64,000 bases of DNA from Mobilicoccus caccae (GCF_030161635.1 NZ_BSUO01000001.1:1-64000), one strand, 5' to 3'. Shown: positions 36,470 to 44,802, counted from the first letter of the stretch. Numbers and translations are program-made. The notes: generated by a model not told the origin, from the sequence alone.

Positions 36470-37068
36470 GAGATCTCCTCGAGCGAGACCGGCCGGAGCC
36501 GGGAAGTCATGGGCTGGGGTCGCCGGTCGGGGCCGGCGCCGTGCGCCTCGACATCGGTGCTGGTCAGCCCCTGTCTCAACGCGGCGCGGGCGCGGGACAG
36601 CCGGACCCGATAGGCGGCAGCGCTCACGCCGAGGACCTGACCCGCCCGCCGGGAGTCGAGGCCCTCGAACACGGCGAGTGCGAGGACCTCCTGTTCGACG
36701 TCGGACAGGCGTGACCAGGCGCGGGCCAGATCGACACGGGAGATGGCCGCGTCGGCGCCGTCGGGTGTCACCGTGGCGGAGTCGACGTCGGCGAGCCGCA
36801 CCCCGAGCGCGTCCCGCCGCCGGCGGGACCGGGCGTCGTTGAGCAGGCAGTTGCGGGCGATGCCGAACAACCACGCCCGGGCGTCGTCCAGGCCGGAGGG
36901 CAGGTCCTCCACCCGCCGCCAGGCGATGGTCATCGCCTCGGCGACGACGTCCTCCGCGCCGGCGCCGTCCGGATGGAGGCGCCGTTGCACGTACCTGAGG
37001 AGGTCGTCGTAGCCGGCCGCGTAGGCGCTGGTGTAGGCGGCGAGTCGATCCTGCGTCGTTCCGTTCAC
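36466..37068 (-). CDS. ECF-type RNA polymerase sigma factor
   Basis: Protein of 200 residues. Region 2 reads YDDLLRYVQRRLHPDGAGAEDVVAEAM ... ARAWLFGIARNCLLND, and region 4 reads LSDVEQEVLALAVFEGLDSRRAGQVLGVS with the following helix YRVRLSRARAAL. The C-terminal ~35 residues (Arg/Pro-rich) extend beyond region 4. It is co-transcribed with the membrane protein that follows, in the usual sigma then anti-sigma order. Confidence 0.9.
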   Translation of the reverse strand: MNGTTQDRLAAYTSAYAAGYDDLLRYVQRRLHPDGAGAEDVVAEAMTIAWRRVEDLPSGLDDARAWLFGIARNCLLNDARSRRRRDALGVRLADVDSATVTPDGADAAISRVDLARAWSRLSDVEQEVLALAVFEGLDSRRAGQVLGVSAAAYRVRLSRARAALRQGLTSTDVEAHGAGPDRRPQPMTSRLRPVSLEEIS

Positions 37069-37174
37069 ACCTACTCCTGTCCGGCACGGCCGGGGTGCAA
37101 CAGGCCGGATCGAGGACCCGCCGTGATGGGTGGCGCCTCAGCCGGGGAAGGGAGGACATCATCCTCCCCCGAGG

Positions 37175-38370
37175 TCAGCGTGGAGGGGTGAGCTGGAGGA
37201 GTCGGCCCGACGGGCCGTCGGTGAGCAGCCAGATCGACCCGTCCGGGCCTTCTTCCACCTCACGCACCCGCGTGCCCATGTCCCACTCGTCCGCCTTCTC
37301 GGCGGTCGTGCCCTCGAGGTCGATCCGCGCGAGCGCCTGGCCCGACAGCCCGCCGACGAACGCGTCGCCCTGCCACTGCGGAAAGGCCTCGCCGGCGTAG
37401 ATCATGAGGTTGGCCGGCGAGATCGACGGATCCCAGAACGCCGCGGGCGCCTCGACGTCGGGCCGTTCGGTGTGCGACCGGATCTTCCGACCGTCGTAGT
37501 GGTCGCCCTCGGAGGTCTCGGGCCAGCCGTAGTCGACACCCGGCTCGATGAGGTTGAGCTCGTCGCCACCCCGCGGGCCCATCTCCGAGGACCACAGGTT
37601 GCCCGCGCCGTCGAACGCGATCCCGAGCGGGTTGCGGTGGCCGTAACTCCACACCGTCGCGGCCGTGTTGTGCTGGTCGACGAACGGGTTGTCGTCGACG
37701 TGACCACCGTCGAGGGTGAGGCGCAGGATCTTGCCGAGGTTGGACTGGAGGTCCTGGGCCGGGGTCATCTCCTGCCGGTCCCCGGAGGCGACGAACAGGT
37801 TCTCGCCGTCCGGACTCACGGCCAGGCGCAGGGCGAAGTGCCCGCTGCCGCCCGCCGGGTCCTGCTCCCAGATGGTCTTCAGTCCCTCCAGGCGGGGCTT
37901 GTCCGCCAACGACAACGTGGCCCGGCCGACGACGCCACGGGACTGGCCCTCGTCCGCGGCCTGGACCCAACTGAGGAACACGGTCCCGTCCTCGGAGAAC
38001 GTCGGGCCGAGGGCGATGTCGCTCAGGCCCCCTGACCGGCGTCGACGACCTCGATGCCGTCGAGCCCCTCGACGGCCTCCGTCGCCCCCGAGGTGGTGTC
38101 GACGACGAGCAGACGCCCGCCCTTCTCGGTGACCAGGCCCCGCCCGTCGGGCAGGAACGTCATCGCCCACGGACTGTCCAGGGTGGCGACCTCGCGCGTG
38201 GCGAACGGCTGCCCGTCCCGCACGGTGCCGGCCGGTACCTCGGCCGACCTGGTGGGTGGCGGTGCGGTGCCGCCGGTGCCGCCTGGGCCCCCGGGGGTGC
38301 TCGGCTGGGTCGTGGTGCAGGCGGCGAGCAGGACCGCGGCGGCTACGGGCAGGAGTCGTCGGGCGTCCAT
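37175..38370 (-). CDS. PQQ-type glucose/sorbosone dehydrogenase-like lipoprotein (frame break near 38024-38031)
   Basis: Surface lipoprotein of about 398 residues. The signal LPVAAAVLLAAC has the lipobox Cys near residue 18, followed by a Pro/Gly/Thr linker. The six-bladed propeller of the GSDH family shows as LDSPWAMTFLPDGRGLVTEKGG, GGLSDIALGP, SYGHRNPLGIAFD, GPRGGDELNLIEPGVDYGWP and GPDGSIWLLTD. The family oxidises sugars with PQQ, but no pqq genes are visible. One G missing in the run near 38025-38029 breaks the frame just before GGLSDIALGP. Confidence 0.85.
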
Positions 38371-38542
38371 GAGTAGACCCTACGGGTGTCGGCCTCCGAC
38401 GTCCGGCCGTGCGCGGCCCCGCGTGTCCTCGCCCGGCCGGTGAGTATCCCGACGAGACAGGCGAATCGGGCGGTGCGGGCGGCGACCGAGGCAGAGCGTG
38501 TGCATGCCGGGAGACCGTGGGCGACCGGCCTACGGTGGGGTC

Positions 38543-38725
38543 ATGGCCGAGACGACCGAACCCTGCCTCAACTGCGGGACCCCGATGCGCTGGGAGACCT
38601 CCCACGAACGCTGCGACGGCTGCGGATGGATCATCCCGTGCTGTGAAGGTGCGCCGTGCCCGCCCGCCGCTACGCCGGCTCCCGCCTCGCCCGAGCGTGC
38701 GGACGTCGATACGGTCGAGGCATGA
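38543..38725 (+). CDS. small zinc-ribbon-like protein
   Basis: Protein of 60 residues with CLNCGTPMRW, CDGCGW and CCEGAPCP, enough Cys for one or two zinc sites, and a Pro/Ala tail. The stop overlaps the lactonase ATG (ATGA). TACGGT lies 6 nt before ATG 38543, and no ribosome site is seen, so the operon mRNA is probably leaderless. The function is unknown. Confidence 0.7.
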   Translation: MAETTEPCLNCGTPMRWETSHERCDGCGWIIPCCEGAPCPPAATPAPASPERADVDTVEA

Positions 38726-39726
38726 CTTCGCTCGTTCTCGTCGCCAATGCCGGAGACGGCACCATCACCTCGCTGCGTCTGCACCCCGGCGACGACCCGC
38801 GTCTCGAGACGCTGACGACGACCCGGGTCGGCGACGGATGCGGCACGCTCGCCGTCGACCCCGAGAACGCCCTGGTCTACGCCGCGACCAAGGAGCCTTC
38901 CGTGGTCACGCTGCGCGTGGATCGCGAATCGGGGGCCCTCACCGAGATCGCCCGCACGCAGATCGAGGAGACCCTCGCCTACATCTCCCTCGGGCGCGGC
39001 GGCTCGATCGTGCTCGGCGCCTCCTACGACGGGGCGTGCGCGATGACGTGGCCCGTCGCGGACGGTGTTCTCGGCGAACGTGTCTCACGCGTGGAGCACG
39101 CGAACGCCCACTGCGTCCTGCCCGTGGGTGAGCACGTGTACGTCGTGGCCCTCGGTGACGACGAGATCGGCCAGTACCGCCTCGGAGCCGACGGCGAGCT
39201 CGTCGCCCTCGACCCCGCCACCGCCTCCGCGCCGCAGGGCTCCGGGCCGCGCCACCTCGTGGTCGACGGCACGAACGCCTACGCGGTGACCGAGTTCTCC
39301 GCGGAGGCGATCCGCTACGACGTCGCCGGCGACGGAACGCTCACCCGCGGTGAGGCCGTCCGCATCGACGACCCCGCAGCCGGCCTGGGGCACAGCGACA
39401 TCGACGCCGACCCCGCCAAGGAGCACCTGCGCTGGGGCGCGGAGGTCCGGCGCGTCGGACCGTGGCTGCTCTGCTCGGAGCGCACCGCCTCGACGATCGC
39501 CACCGTGCGGGTCGGGGACGACGGCCACCTCGGGGAGGTCGTCGCCGTCACCCCCACCGAGAAGCAGCCGCGCGCCTTCGGCATCACCCCCGACGGCCGG
39601 CACGTCGTGGCCGTGGGCGAGAAGTCGCCCCACGCCGCGCTGTCGCGGATCGAGGACGACGGATCGCTGACCCTGCTCGGCCGCGCCGACGTCGGTCAGA
39701 CCGCCCGCTGGGTGTCCTTCATCTGA
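38722..39726 (+). CDS. lactonase-family seven-bladed propeller protein (YbhE-like)
   Basis: Protein of 334 residues of the 6-phosphogluconolactonase/YbhE propeller family: repeated blades such as LVLVANAGDGTITSLRL, LVYAATKEPSVVTLRVD, YVVALGDDEIGQYRLG and a final FGITPDGRHVVAVGEKS. No signal peptide is present. The family includes E. coli Pgl and muconate lactonizing enzymes, so the actual substrate is open. It is translationally coupled to the small Cys-rich gene upstream and ends before a strong terminator. Confidence 0.85.
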   Translation: MTSLVLVANAGDGTITSLRLHPGDDPRLETLTTTRVGDGCGTLAVDPENALVYAATKEPSVVTLRVDRESGALTEIARTQIEETLAYISLGRGGSIVLGASYDGACAMTWPVADGVLGERVSRVEHANAHCVLPVGEHVYVVALGDDEIGQYRLGADGELVALDPATASAPQGSGPRHLVVDGTNAYAVTEFSAEAIRYDVAGDGTLTRGEAVRIDDPAAGLGHSDIDADPAKEHLRWGAEVRRVGPWLLCSERTASTIATVRVGDDGHLGEVVAVTPTEKQPRAFGITPDGRHVVAVGEKSPHAALSRIEDDGSLTLLGRADVGQTARWVSFI

Positions 39727-39766
39727 GTCCGCGGGGTCTCCGCCGACGGAACCCGGGGGCAGATTC

Positions 39767-39804
39767 GCCGACACCGGCAGGAACCACGTCCTGCCGGTGT
39801 CGGC
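39767..39804 (+). terminator. terminator after the lactonase gene
   Basis: Arms GCCGACACCGGCAGGA and TCCTGCCGGTGTCGGC form a perfect 16-bp stem around ACCACG, followed by GTTTCT. It lies 40 bp past the lactonase stop and before the convergent acidic protein gene. Confidence 0.9.
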
Positions 39805-39830
39805 GTTTCTCTGTCCTGCGGTGGGCGCGC

Positions 39831-40064
39831 TCAGGCGTCGGTGTCGGTGTCCCCACCGGTGAGTCCGCCGAGCACGTCGCCGGAATCGGTGCCGGTCACG
39901 TGGCCGCCGATGACGCCGTCGGCGCCCTCCTCGACGGTCGGGGCGTCGGACATGACGACGCCGGTGTCACCCGTGGAGCCGGTGCCGGTCTGGCTGGCGC
40001 CCTCCTCGGCCATCTGGGATTCGGGGTTGTTGCGCGGGTCGATCTCGGGGGTCTGGTCGCTCAC
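39831..40064 (-). CDS. small acidic, disordered protein
   Basis: Protein of 77 residues rich in Asp, Glu, Gly, Thr and Ser with almost no hydrophobic core (SDQTPEIDPRNNPESQMAEE ... GGDTDTDA). GTG 40064 has GGGAG about 7 nt upstream. Its length, acidity and coding bias suggest a real gene, perhaps stress- or desiccation-related, but I do not recognise it. Confidence 0.6.
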   Translation of the reverse strand: MSDQTPEIDPRNNPESQMAEEGASQTGTGSTGDTGVVMSDAPTVEEGADGVIGGHVTGTDSGDVLGGLTGGDTDTDA

Positions 40065-40396
40065 GATCCACTCCCTTTCGTCGGTTCGGGGTGGCGCCCC
40101 GCCGGCGTCCGCGCGATGCGGGGCCCGGCGCGTGCGCCCGGTACGTCCTCACCCTGACACGACGACACCCCCTGGACCACACGGAGGGTCGACACGCCCG
40201 CTGTCGCCCCCAGGCCGGCCTTCGGGTGCCTCTTTCGCCGGGGTTGATCGAACCGAAGAACAACACCGACAACATAGACCCCGGCCGTCGCGCTTCCGTC
40301 GTGGCATTCCTGCAGGTCACGGGCCTGAGCCTCGACGAGGCGTGACGCCGATGTTGTCGATGTCGTTCTTCGGTCGGGTGAAGGCCGGGACCGTGT
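40065..40396. other. 332-bp intergenic stretch with an inverted repeat
   Basis: No supported gene. The part up to 40245 is ordinary GC-rich sequence with the promoter of the acidic protein. The part from 40249 is a 27-nt inverted repeat with a 75-nt loop, listed separately. The stretch then meets the stop of the DUF305 gene. Confidence 0.5.
40249..40377. repeat. 27-nt imperfect inverted repeat
   Basis: Left arm 40249-40275 (core ACCGAAGAACAACACCGAC) and right arm 40351-40377 are inverted copies with four mismatches, enclosing 75 nt. Both arms are poorer in G+C than their surroundings. Read outward, each arm begins ATGTTGTCG and encodes a similar peptide (MLSVLFFG, MLSMSFFG), so the arms probably derive from one duplicated sequence. 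It may be a repetitive element or an RNA hairpin. Confidence 0.6.
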
Positions 40397-41008
40397 CTAC
40401 ATGTCGGCGAGCATGTCCTTCATCTGCGTGATCTCGGCCTCCTGGCTGTCGATGATCTGCTGCGCGAGGGCCTGCACGTCGGGGTTCTGCCCACCCCGCA
40501 GGACGTCCTGCGACATCGTGACCGCGCCCTCGTGGTGGGGGATCATGGCCTTGAGGAAGGCCCGGTCGAACTCTTTGCCCGACATCCCGCGCAGTTCGGC
40601 CATGACCTGTTGATGGGTCTTGCCGTTCATGAGCATGGATTCGTCGTGTTCGTGCCCGTGGTCGCTCGACTCCACGGGCTCCCCCCAGGCCTGAAGCCAC
40701 GTCGTCATCTGCTCGATCTCCGGGCCCTGCGCCTGCTCGATGGTGGCCGCGAGGTCCTTGACCTCCTGGCTCTCCGCGCGCTGCGGGGCCAACTGCGACA
40801 TCTCGATCGCCCCCTGGTGATGGACGATCATCATCTGGGTGAACATCGTGTCGGCGTCGTTGTGGGGGACGGGGTCGGAGTGCACGATCGCCGTAGGGGT
40901 CTGCGCCGGCGGGTTCTGACCCGGGGTGGGTGAGCCGTCCTGCCCTCCGCAGGCGGTCAGGGCCAGGGCCGAGAGCGCTGCTGTGGCGAGAGTCAGGTTG
41001 CGGGACAT
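40397..41008 (-). CDS. DUF305 lipoprotein (putative copper-binding)
   Basis: Lipoprotein of 203 residues: signal ATAALSALALTAC with the lipobox Cys near residue 20. Two DUF305 halves each carry a metal-type motif, MMIVHHQGAIEMS and MIPHHEGAVTMS, rich in His and Met. A middle HGHEHDESM adds more potential ligands. DUF305 proteins are often linked to copper handling in the periplasm or at the cell surface. No copper operon is adjacent, so the copper link rests on family knowledge. Confidence 0.87.
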   Translation of the reverse strand: MSRNLTLATAALSALALTACGGQDGSPTPGQNPPAQTPTAIVHSDPVPHNDADTMFTQMMIVHHQGAIEMSQLAPQRAESQEVKDLAATIEQAQGPEIEQMTTWLQAWGEPVESSDHGHEHDESMLMNGKTHQQVMAELRGMSGKEFDRAFLKAMIPHHEGAVTMSQDVLRGGQNPDVQALAQQIIDSQEAEITQMKDMLADM

Positions 41009-41082
41009 GGAAACTCCTCGATCTCAGGGGTCTTCATTCTGACAGCGACGGGCAGTCGGGTGTGAGGGGAGGCTCGGGTGTG

Positions 41083-41457
41083 TCACTGCCCCCGGAGTCG
41101 GTCGAGCCGACGACGATCGCGCTTGGTCGGCCGCCCCGCCCCGCGCTCGCGCAACGCGACCGGTGCCGGACGCTCCTCCCGCGGCGGGGGAGGAGGTGAC
41201 TCGTCGAGATAGGCCTCGGCGGCGATCGGAGCGCCGACGCGCTTGCTCAGCAGTTTCTGCACGACGAGGATCCGCGGTCTGGGTCCGCCGGTGACCGTCA
41301 CCCGCATCCCGGGCCGGACGGGTGCGGAGGGCTTGACGCCCGCCCCGTCGACGCGCACGTGGCCGGCCTTGACGGCCGCCGTGGCGAGGGACCGGCTCTT
41401 GAACATGCGCACCGACCACAGCCAGACGTCGATGCGCACGCTCGCCGGATCGTTCAT
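41083..41457 (-). CDS. S4-domain RNA-binding protein, HslR/Hsp15-like
   Basis: Protein of 124 residues. The S4 domain fills the first ~65 residues: RIDVWLWSVRMFKSRSLATAAVKAGHVRVDG. The C-terminal tail is basic (GRPTKRDRRRLDRLRG). This is the arrangement of Hsp15, which in E. coli rescues stalled 50S subunits carrying peptidyl-tRNA. The gene is intact. It reads away from the iron box at 41521. Confidence 0.85.
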   Translation of the reverse strand: MNDPASVRIDVWLWSVRMFKSRSLATAAVKAGHVRVDGAGVKPSAPVRPGMRVTVTGGPRPRILVVQKLLSKRVGAPIAAEAYLDESPPPPPREERPAPVALRERGAGRPTKRDRRRLDRLRGQ

Positions 41458-41520
41458 CCCGCCAGGGTAGGGCGTGGCCGCGCGGAACCGGTGCGTGACA
41501 GGGCTGGACGCACACGGCGG

Positions 41521-41536
41521 GTAAGGCTAGCCTTAC
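41521..41536. promoter_or_regulatory. DtxR/IdeR-type iron box
   Basis: Perfect 16-bp palindrome GTAAGGCTAGCCTTAC, close to the actinobacterial iron-box consensus bound by DtxR/IdeR with Fe(II). It lies 64 bp from the start of the S4 gene (minus strand) and 28 bp before a terminator-like hairpin (plus strand). It could control either direction. Confidence 0.65.
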
Positions 41537-41563
41537 TCACGTCGAAGCAAGGGTTCGCCACGA

Positions 41564-41620
41564 CCGGGGCGCATCGACATCCGGCTTGAGTCACCGGGTG
41601 TCGAGGCGCCCCGGTTTTTT
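41564..41620 (+). ncRNA. intrinsic terminator of a possible short iron-controlled RNA
   Basis: CCGGGGCGC (41564-41572) pairs with GCGCCCCGG (41606-41614), enclosing a second stem GACATCCGG/CCGGGTGTC, and TTTTTT follows at 41615-41620. This is the only terminator with a full T-tract that I saw here. No gene on this strand ends before it. The iron box at 41521 could drive a transcript of about 80 nt ending here, either a small RNA or a leader for the operon starting at 41725. An expressed RNA is inference. Confidence 0.5.
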
Positions 41621-41651
41621 CGTCGTGCTCGAGGCTTGTCGGCTGCTGCCG

Positions 41652-41688
41652 TTGCATGTACCCCCAGGGGTATATACGGTAGGGGGTA
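41652..41688 (+). promoter_or_regulatory. sulfur-operon promoter with CstR-type operator
   Basis: TTGCAT (41652-41657), 17 nt, TACGGT (41675-41680) form the promoter. The operator TACCCCCAGGGGTA (41659-41672) fills the spacer. A second half-site, AGGGGGTAT at 41681-41689, overlaps the likely transcription start and may form a weaker second operator. The first gene starts at 41725. Confidence 0.75.
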
Positions 41689-41724
41689 TCCAAGGACCAC
41701 TCCTCCGGAAGGGATCTCCTCGCC

Positions 41725-43071
41725 ATGCCCGTCATCCGCACCATCGAGACGCCCTCCCTCGGCGACCGCAGCTACCTCGTCCACGACGGAGAGGTGGCGT
41801 TCGTCGTGGACCCGCAGCGAGACTTCGACCGCGTGCTCGACCTCGTCGAGGCCGAGGGCGTCCGTGTCGAGGCGATCTTCGAGACCCACATCCACAACGA
41901 CTACGTCACCGGCGGGTACGCCCTGGCCCAGCACCTCGGCGTCGACTACTACGTCAACGCCGAGGACGACGTGAGCTTCGAGCGGACCCCCATCCGCGAC
42001 GACGAGACCGTGACGGTCGGATCGATGACGGTGCGAGCTCTGGCGACCCCCGGTCACACCTTCACGCACCTGTCCTACGCGCTCGAGGGCGACGAACCCG
42101 TCGTGTTCACCGGCGGCTCGCTGCTGTTCGGCGCCACCGGCCGCCCCGACCTGCTGGGCCCCGAGCACACCGACGCCCTCGCCCACCACCAGCACGCCTC
42201 GGCCCACCGGCTCGCCTCCGAGCTCCCCGACGAGGCGCAGGTCATGCCGACCCACGGCTTCGGCTCGTTCTGCGCGCCGTCCAGCGAAGGCGCCGCCGAC
42301 GACTCCACCATCGGCAAGGAGAAGCGCGAGAACCCGGCGCTGACCAAGGACGAGGCCGCCTACGTCGAGGAGATCGTCTCCGGGCTCGAGGAGTTCCCCG
42401 CCTACTACGCCCACATGGGCCCGGCCAACGCCGACGGCCCCGGCGCCCCGGACCTGTCGCCCCCGGAGAAGGCCGACGCCGCCGAGCTGCGTCGCCGGCT
42501 CGAAGCGGGCGAATGGCTCGTGGACCTGCGCAACCGCACCGCGTTCGCCGCCGGGCACGCGCCCGGGTCGTTCAACTTCGGCATCGACGGGCAGTTCATC
42601 ACCTACCTCGGCTGGCTCATCCCCTGGGGGACGCCGGTCACGCTGCTCGGCGACAGCCAGGAGCAGGTCGACGAGGCCCAGCGCGACATGGTGCGCATCG
42701 GCATCGAGCGTCCCGCGGCCATGGCGACCGGCAGCCCGCACGACTGGACCGACGGCGAGCTCGCGAGCTACCCGACGGCGACGTTCGGCGACCTCGCCCA
42801 GGTGCGCCACCACCGCCAGGTGACGGTGCTCGACGTGCGCCGCCCGGCCGAGTACGCCGTCGGGCACATCGAGGACGCCGTCAACATCCCCATCCACGAC
42901 ATCGTCACCCGCATCGACGAGGTGCCCTCCGGTGAGGTCTGGGTGCATTGCGCCGGCGGCTACCGGGCCTCGGTGGCGGCCTCGATCGTCGCCGCCTCGG
43001 GCACGAAGGTCGTCGCCGTCGACGACTCCTTCGACAACGCTCGCGAGGCCGGACTGCCCATCACCGACTGA
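41725..43071 (+). CDS. metallo-beta-lactamase-fold / double-rhodanese protein (persulfide metabolism, CstB-like layout)
   Basis: Protein of 448 residues: MBL domain (1-~250), a first rhodanese domain (~255-340) with no Cys in its active loop (LLGDSQEQ), and a second (~360-448) with VHCAGGYRAS. The layout is that of persulfide-dioxygenase-rhodanese proteins such as CstB. The metal-site motif is THIHNDY (54-60), with Tyr where the canonical THxHxDH has His, and VFTGGSLLFG has Gly where the bridging Asp is usual. This substitution is a known-looking subclass, but its chemistry may differ. First gene of the operon behind the CstR-type operator. Confidence 0.85.
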   Translation: MPVIRTIETPSLGDRSYLVHDGEVAFVVDPQRDFDRVLDLVEAEGVRVEAIFETHIHNDYVTGGYALAQHLGVDYYVNAEDDVSFERTPIRDDETVTVGSMTVRALATPGHTFTHLSYALEGDEPVVFTGGSLLFGATGRPDLLGPEHTDALAHHQHASAHRLASELPDEAQVMPTHGFGSFCAPSSEGAADDSTIGKEKRENPALTKDEAAYVEEIVSGLEEFPAYYAHMGPANADGPGAPDLSPPEKADAAELRRRLEAGEWLVDLRNRTAFAAGHAPGSFNFGIDGQFITYLGWLIPWGTPVTLLGDSQEQVDEAQRDMVRIGIERPAAMATGSPHDWTDGELASYPTATFGDLAQVRHHRQVTVLDVRRPAEYAVGHIEDAVNIPIHDIVTRIDEVPSGEVWVHCAGGYRASVAASIVAASGTKVVAVDDSFDNAREAGLPITD

Positions 43072-43106
43072 CCACCACCTCCCCTCTACCGCAGGAGATC
43101 CCCATC

Positions 43107-43769
43107 GTGAACCCCGACTCCACCATGCCGCGCCCGGACACGGCGACCGCCCCGTCCTCGGGCGGCAACGTCGAGGCCCGCCCAGGCGACCCGCAGGCGA
43201 CCCGCGAGATGCCTGCGCGCATCGACGCCCCGATGCTGCGCGAATGGCTCGACCGAGCCGATCGTCCCCGCATCATCGATGTCCGTTCGGCCGCCGAGTT
43301 CCAGGCCGCGCACATCCCCGGGGCGTACAATGTGCCCCTGCCGCTGCTGAAGGAGCACCGCGACGAGCTCGCCGGCAAGCTCGACGAGCAAGTGGTCCTC
43401 GTGTGCCGCACCGACAACCGGTCCGGCCAGGCGGGAGAACTCCTCGAAGCCGCCGGGCTCGGCAATCTGCACGTGCTGTCGGGCGGGCTCACCGCGTGGC
43501 AGCAGAGCGGCGGCACCGTCAACCGGGGTGAGAGCCGGTGGGACCTGGAGCGTCAGGTCCGCCTCGTCGCCGGAAGCATCGTCCTGACGGGGATCCTCGC
43601 GAGTACCGTCGTGCCGAAGGCGAAGTTCGTCTCGGGGTTCGTCGGCGGGGGTTTGGTGTTCGCAGCGCTCACCGACTCCTGCGCCATGGGCAAGCTGCTG
43701 TCCACGCTGCCCTACAACCGTGACCGTGAGCCGTCGGTGCGTGAGGTCGTCGACTCGCTCAGCCGCTGA
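43107..43769 (+). CDS. rhodanese with C-terminal DUF2892-like membrane region
   Basis: Protein of 220 residues. After a disordered ~40-residue start, a rhodanese domain runs to ~145 with its active-site loop VCRTDNRSGQAG, where Cys would carry the persulfide. The remaining ~75 residues have one or two hydrophobic helices (LVAGSIVLTGILAST, FVSGFVGGGLVFAAL), as in DUF2892, so it is membrane-bound. GTG 43107 has AGGAG 9 nt upstream. It lies between the MBL-rhodanese and TauE genes and probably passes sulfur between enzyme and exporter. Confidence 0.87.
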   Translation: MNPDSTMPRPDTATAPSSGGNVEARPGDPQATREMPARIDAPMLREWLDRADRPRIIDVRSAAEFQAAHIPGAYNVPLPLLKEHRDELAGKLDEQVVLVCRTDNRSGQAGELLEAAGLGNLHVLSGGLTAWQQSGGTVNRGESRWDLERQVRLVAGSIVLTGILASTVVPKAKFVSGFVGGGLVFAALTDSCAMGKLLSTLPYNRDREPSVREVVDSLSR

Positions 43770-43789
43770 TCGTTTCGGAGGCATCGTTC

Positions 43790-44596
43790 GTGGAGTCGTT
43801 GATGGACCTGGTGTGGATCGTCCCGCTCGGCCTGGTCGTCGGCGTCGTCGTCGGCTCCCTCGGTGGCGGCGGGGCGATCATCACCGTCCCGATCCTCGTG
43901 TACCTGTTGCACCAGGACCCCTCGGCGGCGACGACCGGGTCGCTGATCATCGTCGCGCTGACGTCGCTGGTCGGGATGATCCCGCACCGTCGGGCCGGGC
44001 GGGTGCGGATCAAGGACGGGCTGCTCCTCGGGGGTCTCGGTGTGGTCGGCTCGTTCGCCGGCTCGGCCCTCAACCACGCGGTGCCGGAGCCGGTGCTCAT
44101 GACGGCATTCGCTGCTCTGCTGTTCGTGGTCGCGGCACTCATGACCCGCAAGCGTCGGCGTGCCGCCTCCGACGCCGCGTCGGGGATCACGCGTGAGGCG
44201 GGAGAGCGACGGGGCCTGCCCGCGCTGATCGCCGCGGCCACCGGCGTCGGCCTGCTGACCGGGTTCTTCGGTGTCGGCGGCGGTTTCGCCGTCGTGCCGG
44301 CGCTCGTGCTCGTGCTGGGCTTCACGATGCCGGTAGCGGTTGGCACGTCGCTGCTCGTCATCGTCGTCAACAGCATCACGGCGCTCGCGGCCCGCGCCGG
44401 CGTCGGCCTGGAGGTCGACTGGTCCGTCATCCTCCCGTTCAGCGTCTTCGGCGCCGCGGGAAGCCTGCTGGGCGCCAAGGTGGCGCAGAAGGTCGACGAA
44501 CAGAAGCTCAACCTGGGCTTCACGATCCTGCTGGTCGCGGTCGCGTGCTTCGTCGCGTACGAGAACGTGCCGGACCTCCTCCACCTCCTCCGCTGA
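43790..44596 (+). CDS. TSUP/TauE family sulfite or sulfonate exporter
   Basis: Membrane protein of 268 residues with about eight helices. The two TauE/SafE repeats are marked by GLVVGVVVGSLGGGGAIITVP and GLLTGFFGVGGGFAVVP, the paired glycine-rich loops of the family. It closes the three-gene sulfur operon. In CstR systems TauE is thought to remove sulfite produced by persulfide oxidation. GTG 43790 with CGGAG upstream is used. Confidence 0.9.
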   Translation: MESLMDLVWIVPLGLVVGVVVGSLGGGGAIITVPILVYLLHQDPSAATTGSLIIVALTSLVGMIPHRRAGRVRIKDGLLLGGLGVVGSFAGSALNHAVPEPVLMTAFAALLFVVAALMTRKRRRAASDAASGITREAGERRGLPALIAAATGVGLLTGFFGVGGGFAVVPALVLVLGFTMPVAVGTSLLVIVVNSITALAARAGVGLEVDWSVILPFSVFGAAGSLLGAKVAQKVDEQKLNLGFTILLVAVACFVAYENVPDLLHLLR

Positions 44597-44802
44597 ACCA
44601 CCCGCACACCCGGCCCCAGACCACCTCGGACAGCAGGTGACGACGAAACCGTAGCGCCTGCCTTGCTGTTTCAGACATGCCCGGCTGTTCGAGGTGTGAT
44701 CGCCGTGGCCGGGAGTCGCTCGACCTCGGTTGTGGGCGCTCGGTCGACGGTGGACGATGGGGACGGCGTCCATCGGGGCGCCGCGGAGCGGGGAGGCAGC
44801 GG

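Noticed and set aside
41564..41620. Riboswitch for the sulfur operon (SAM or other)
   Set aside because: The compound hairpin does not match any riboswitch core I know, and the operon promoter lies downstream of it at 41652, so it is not in that leader.
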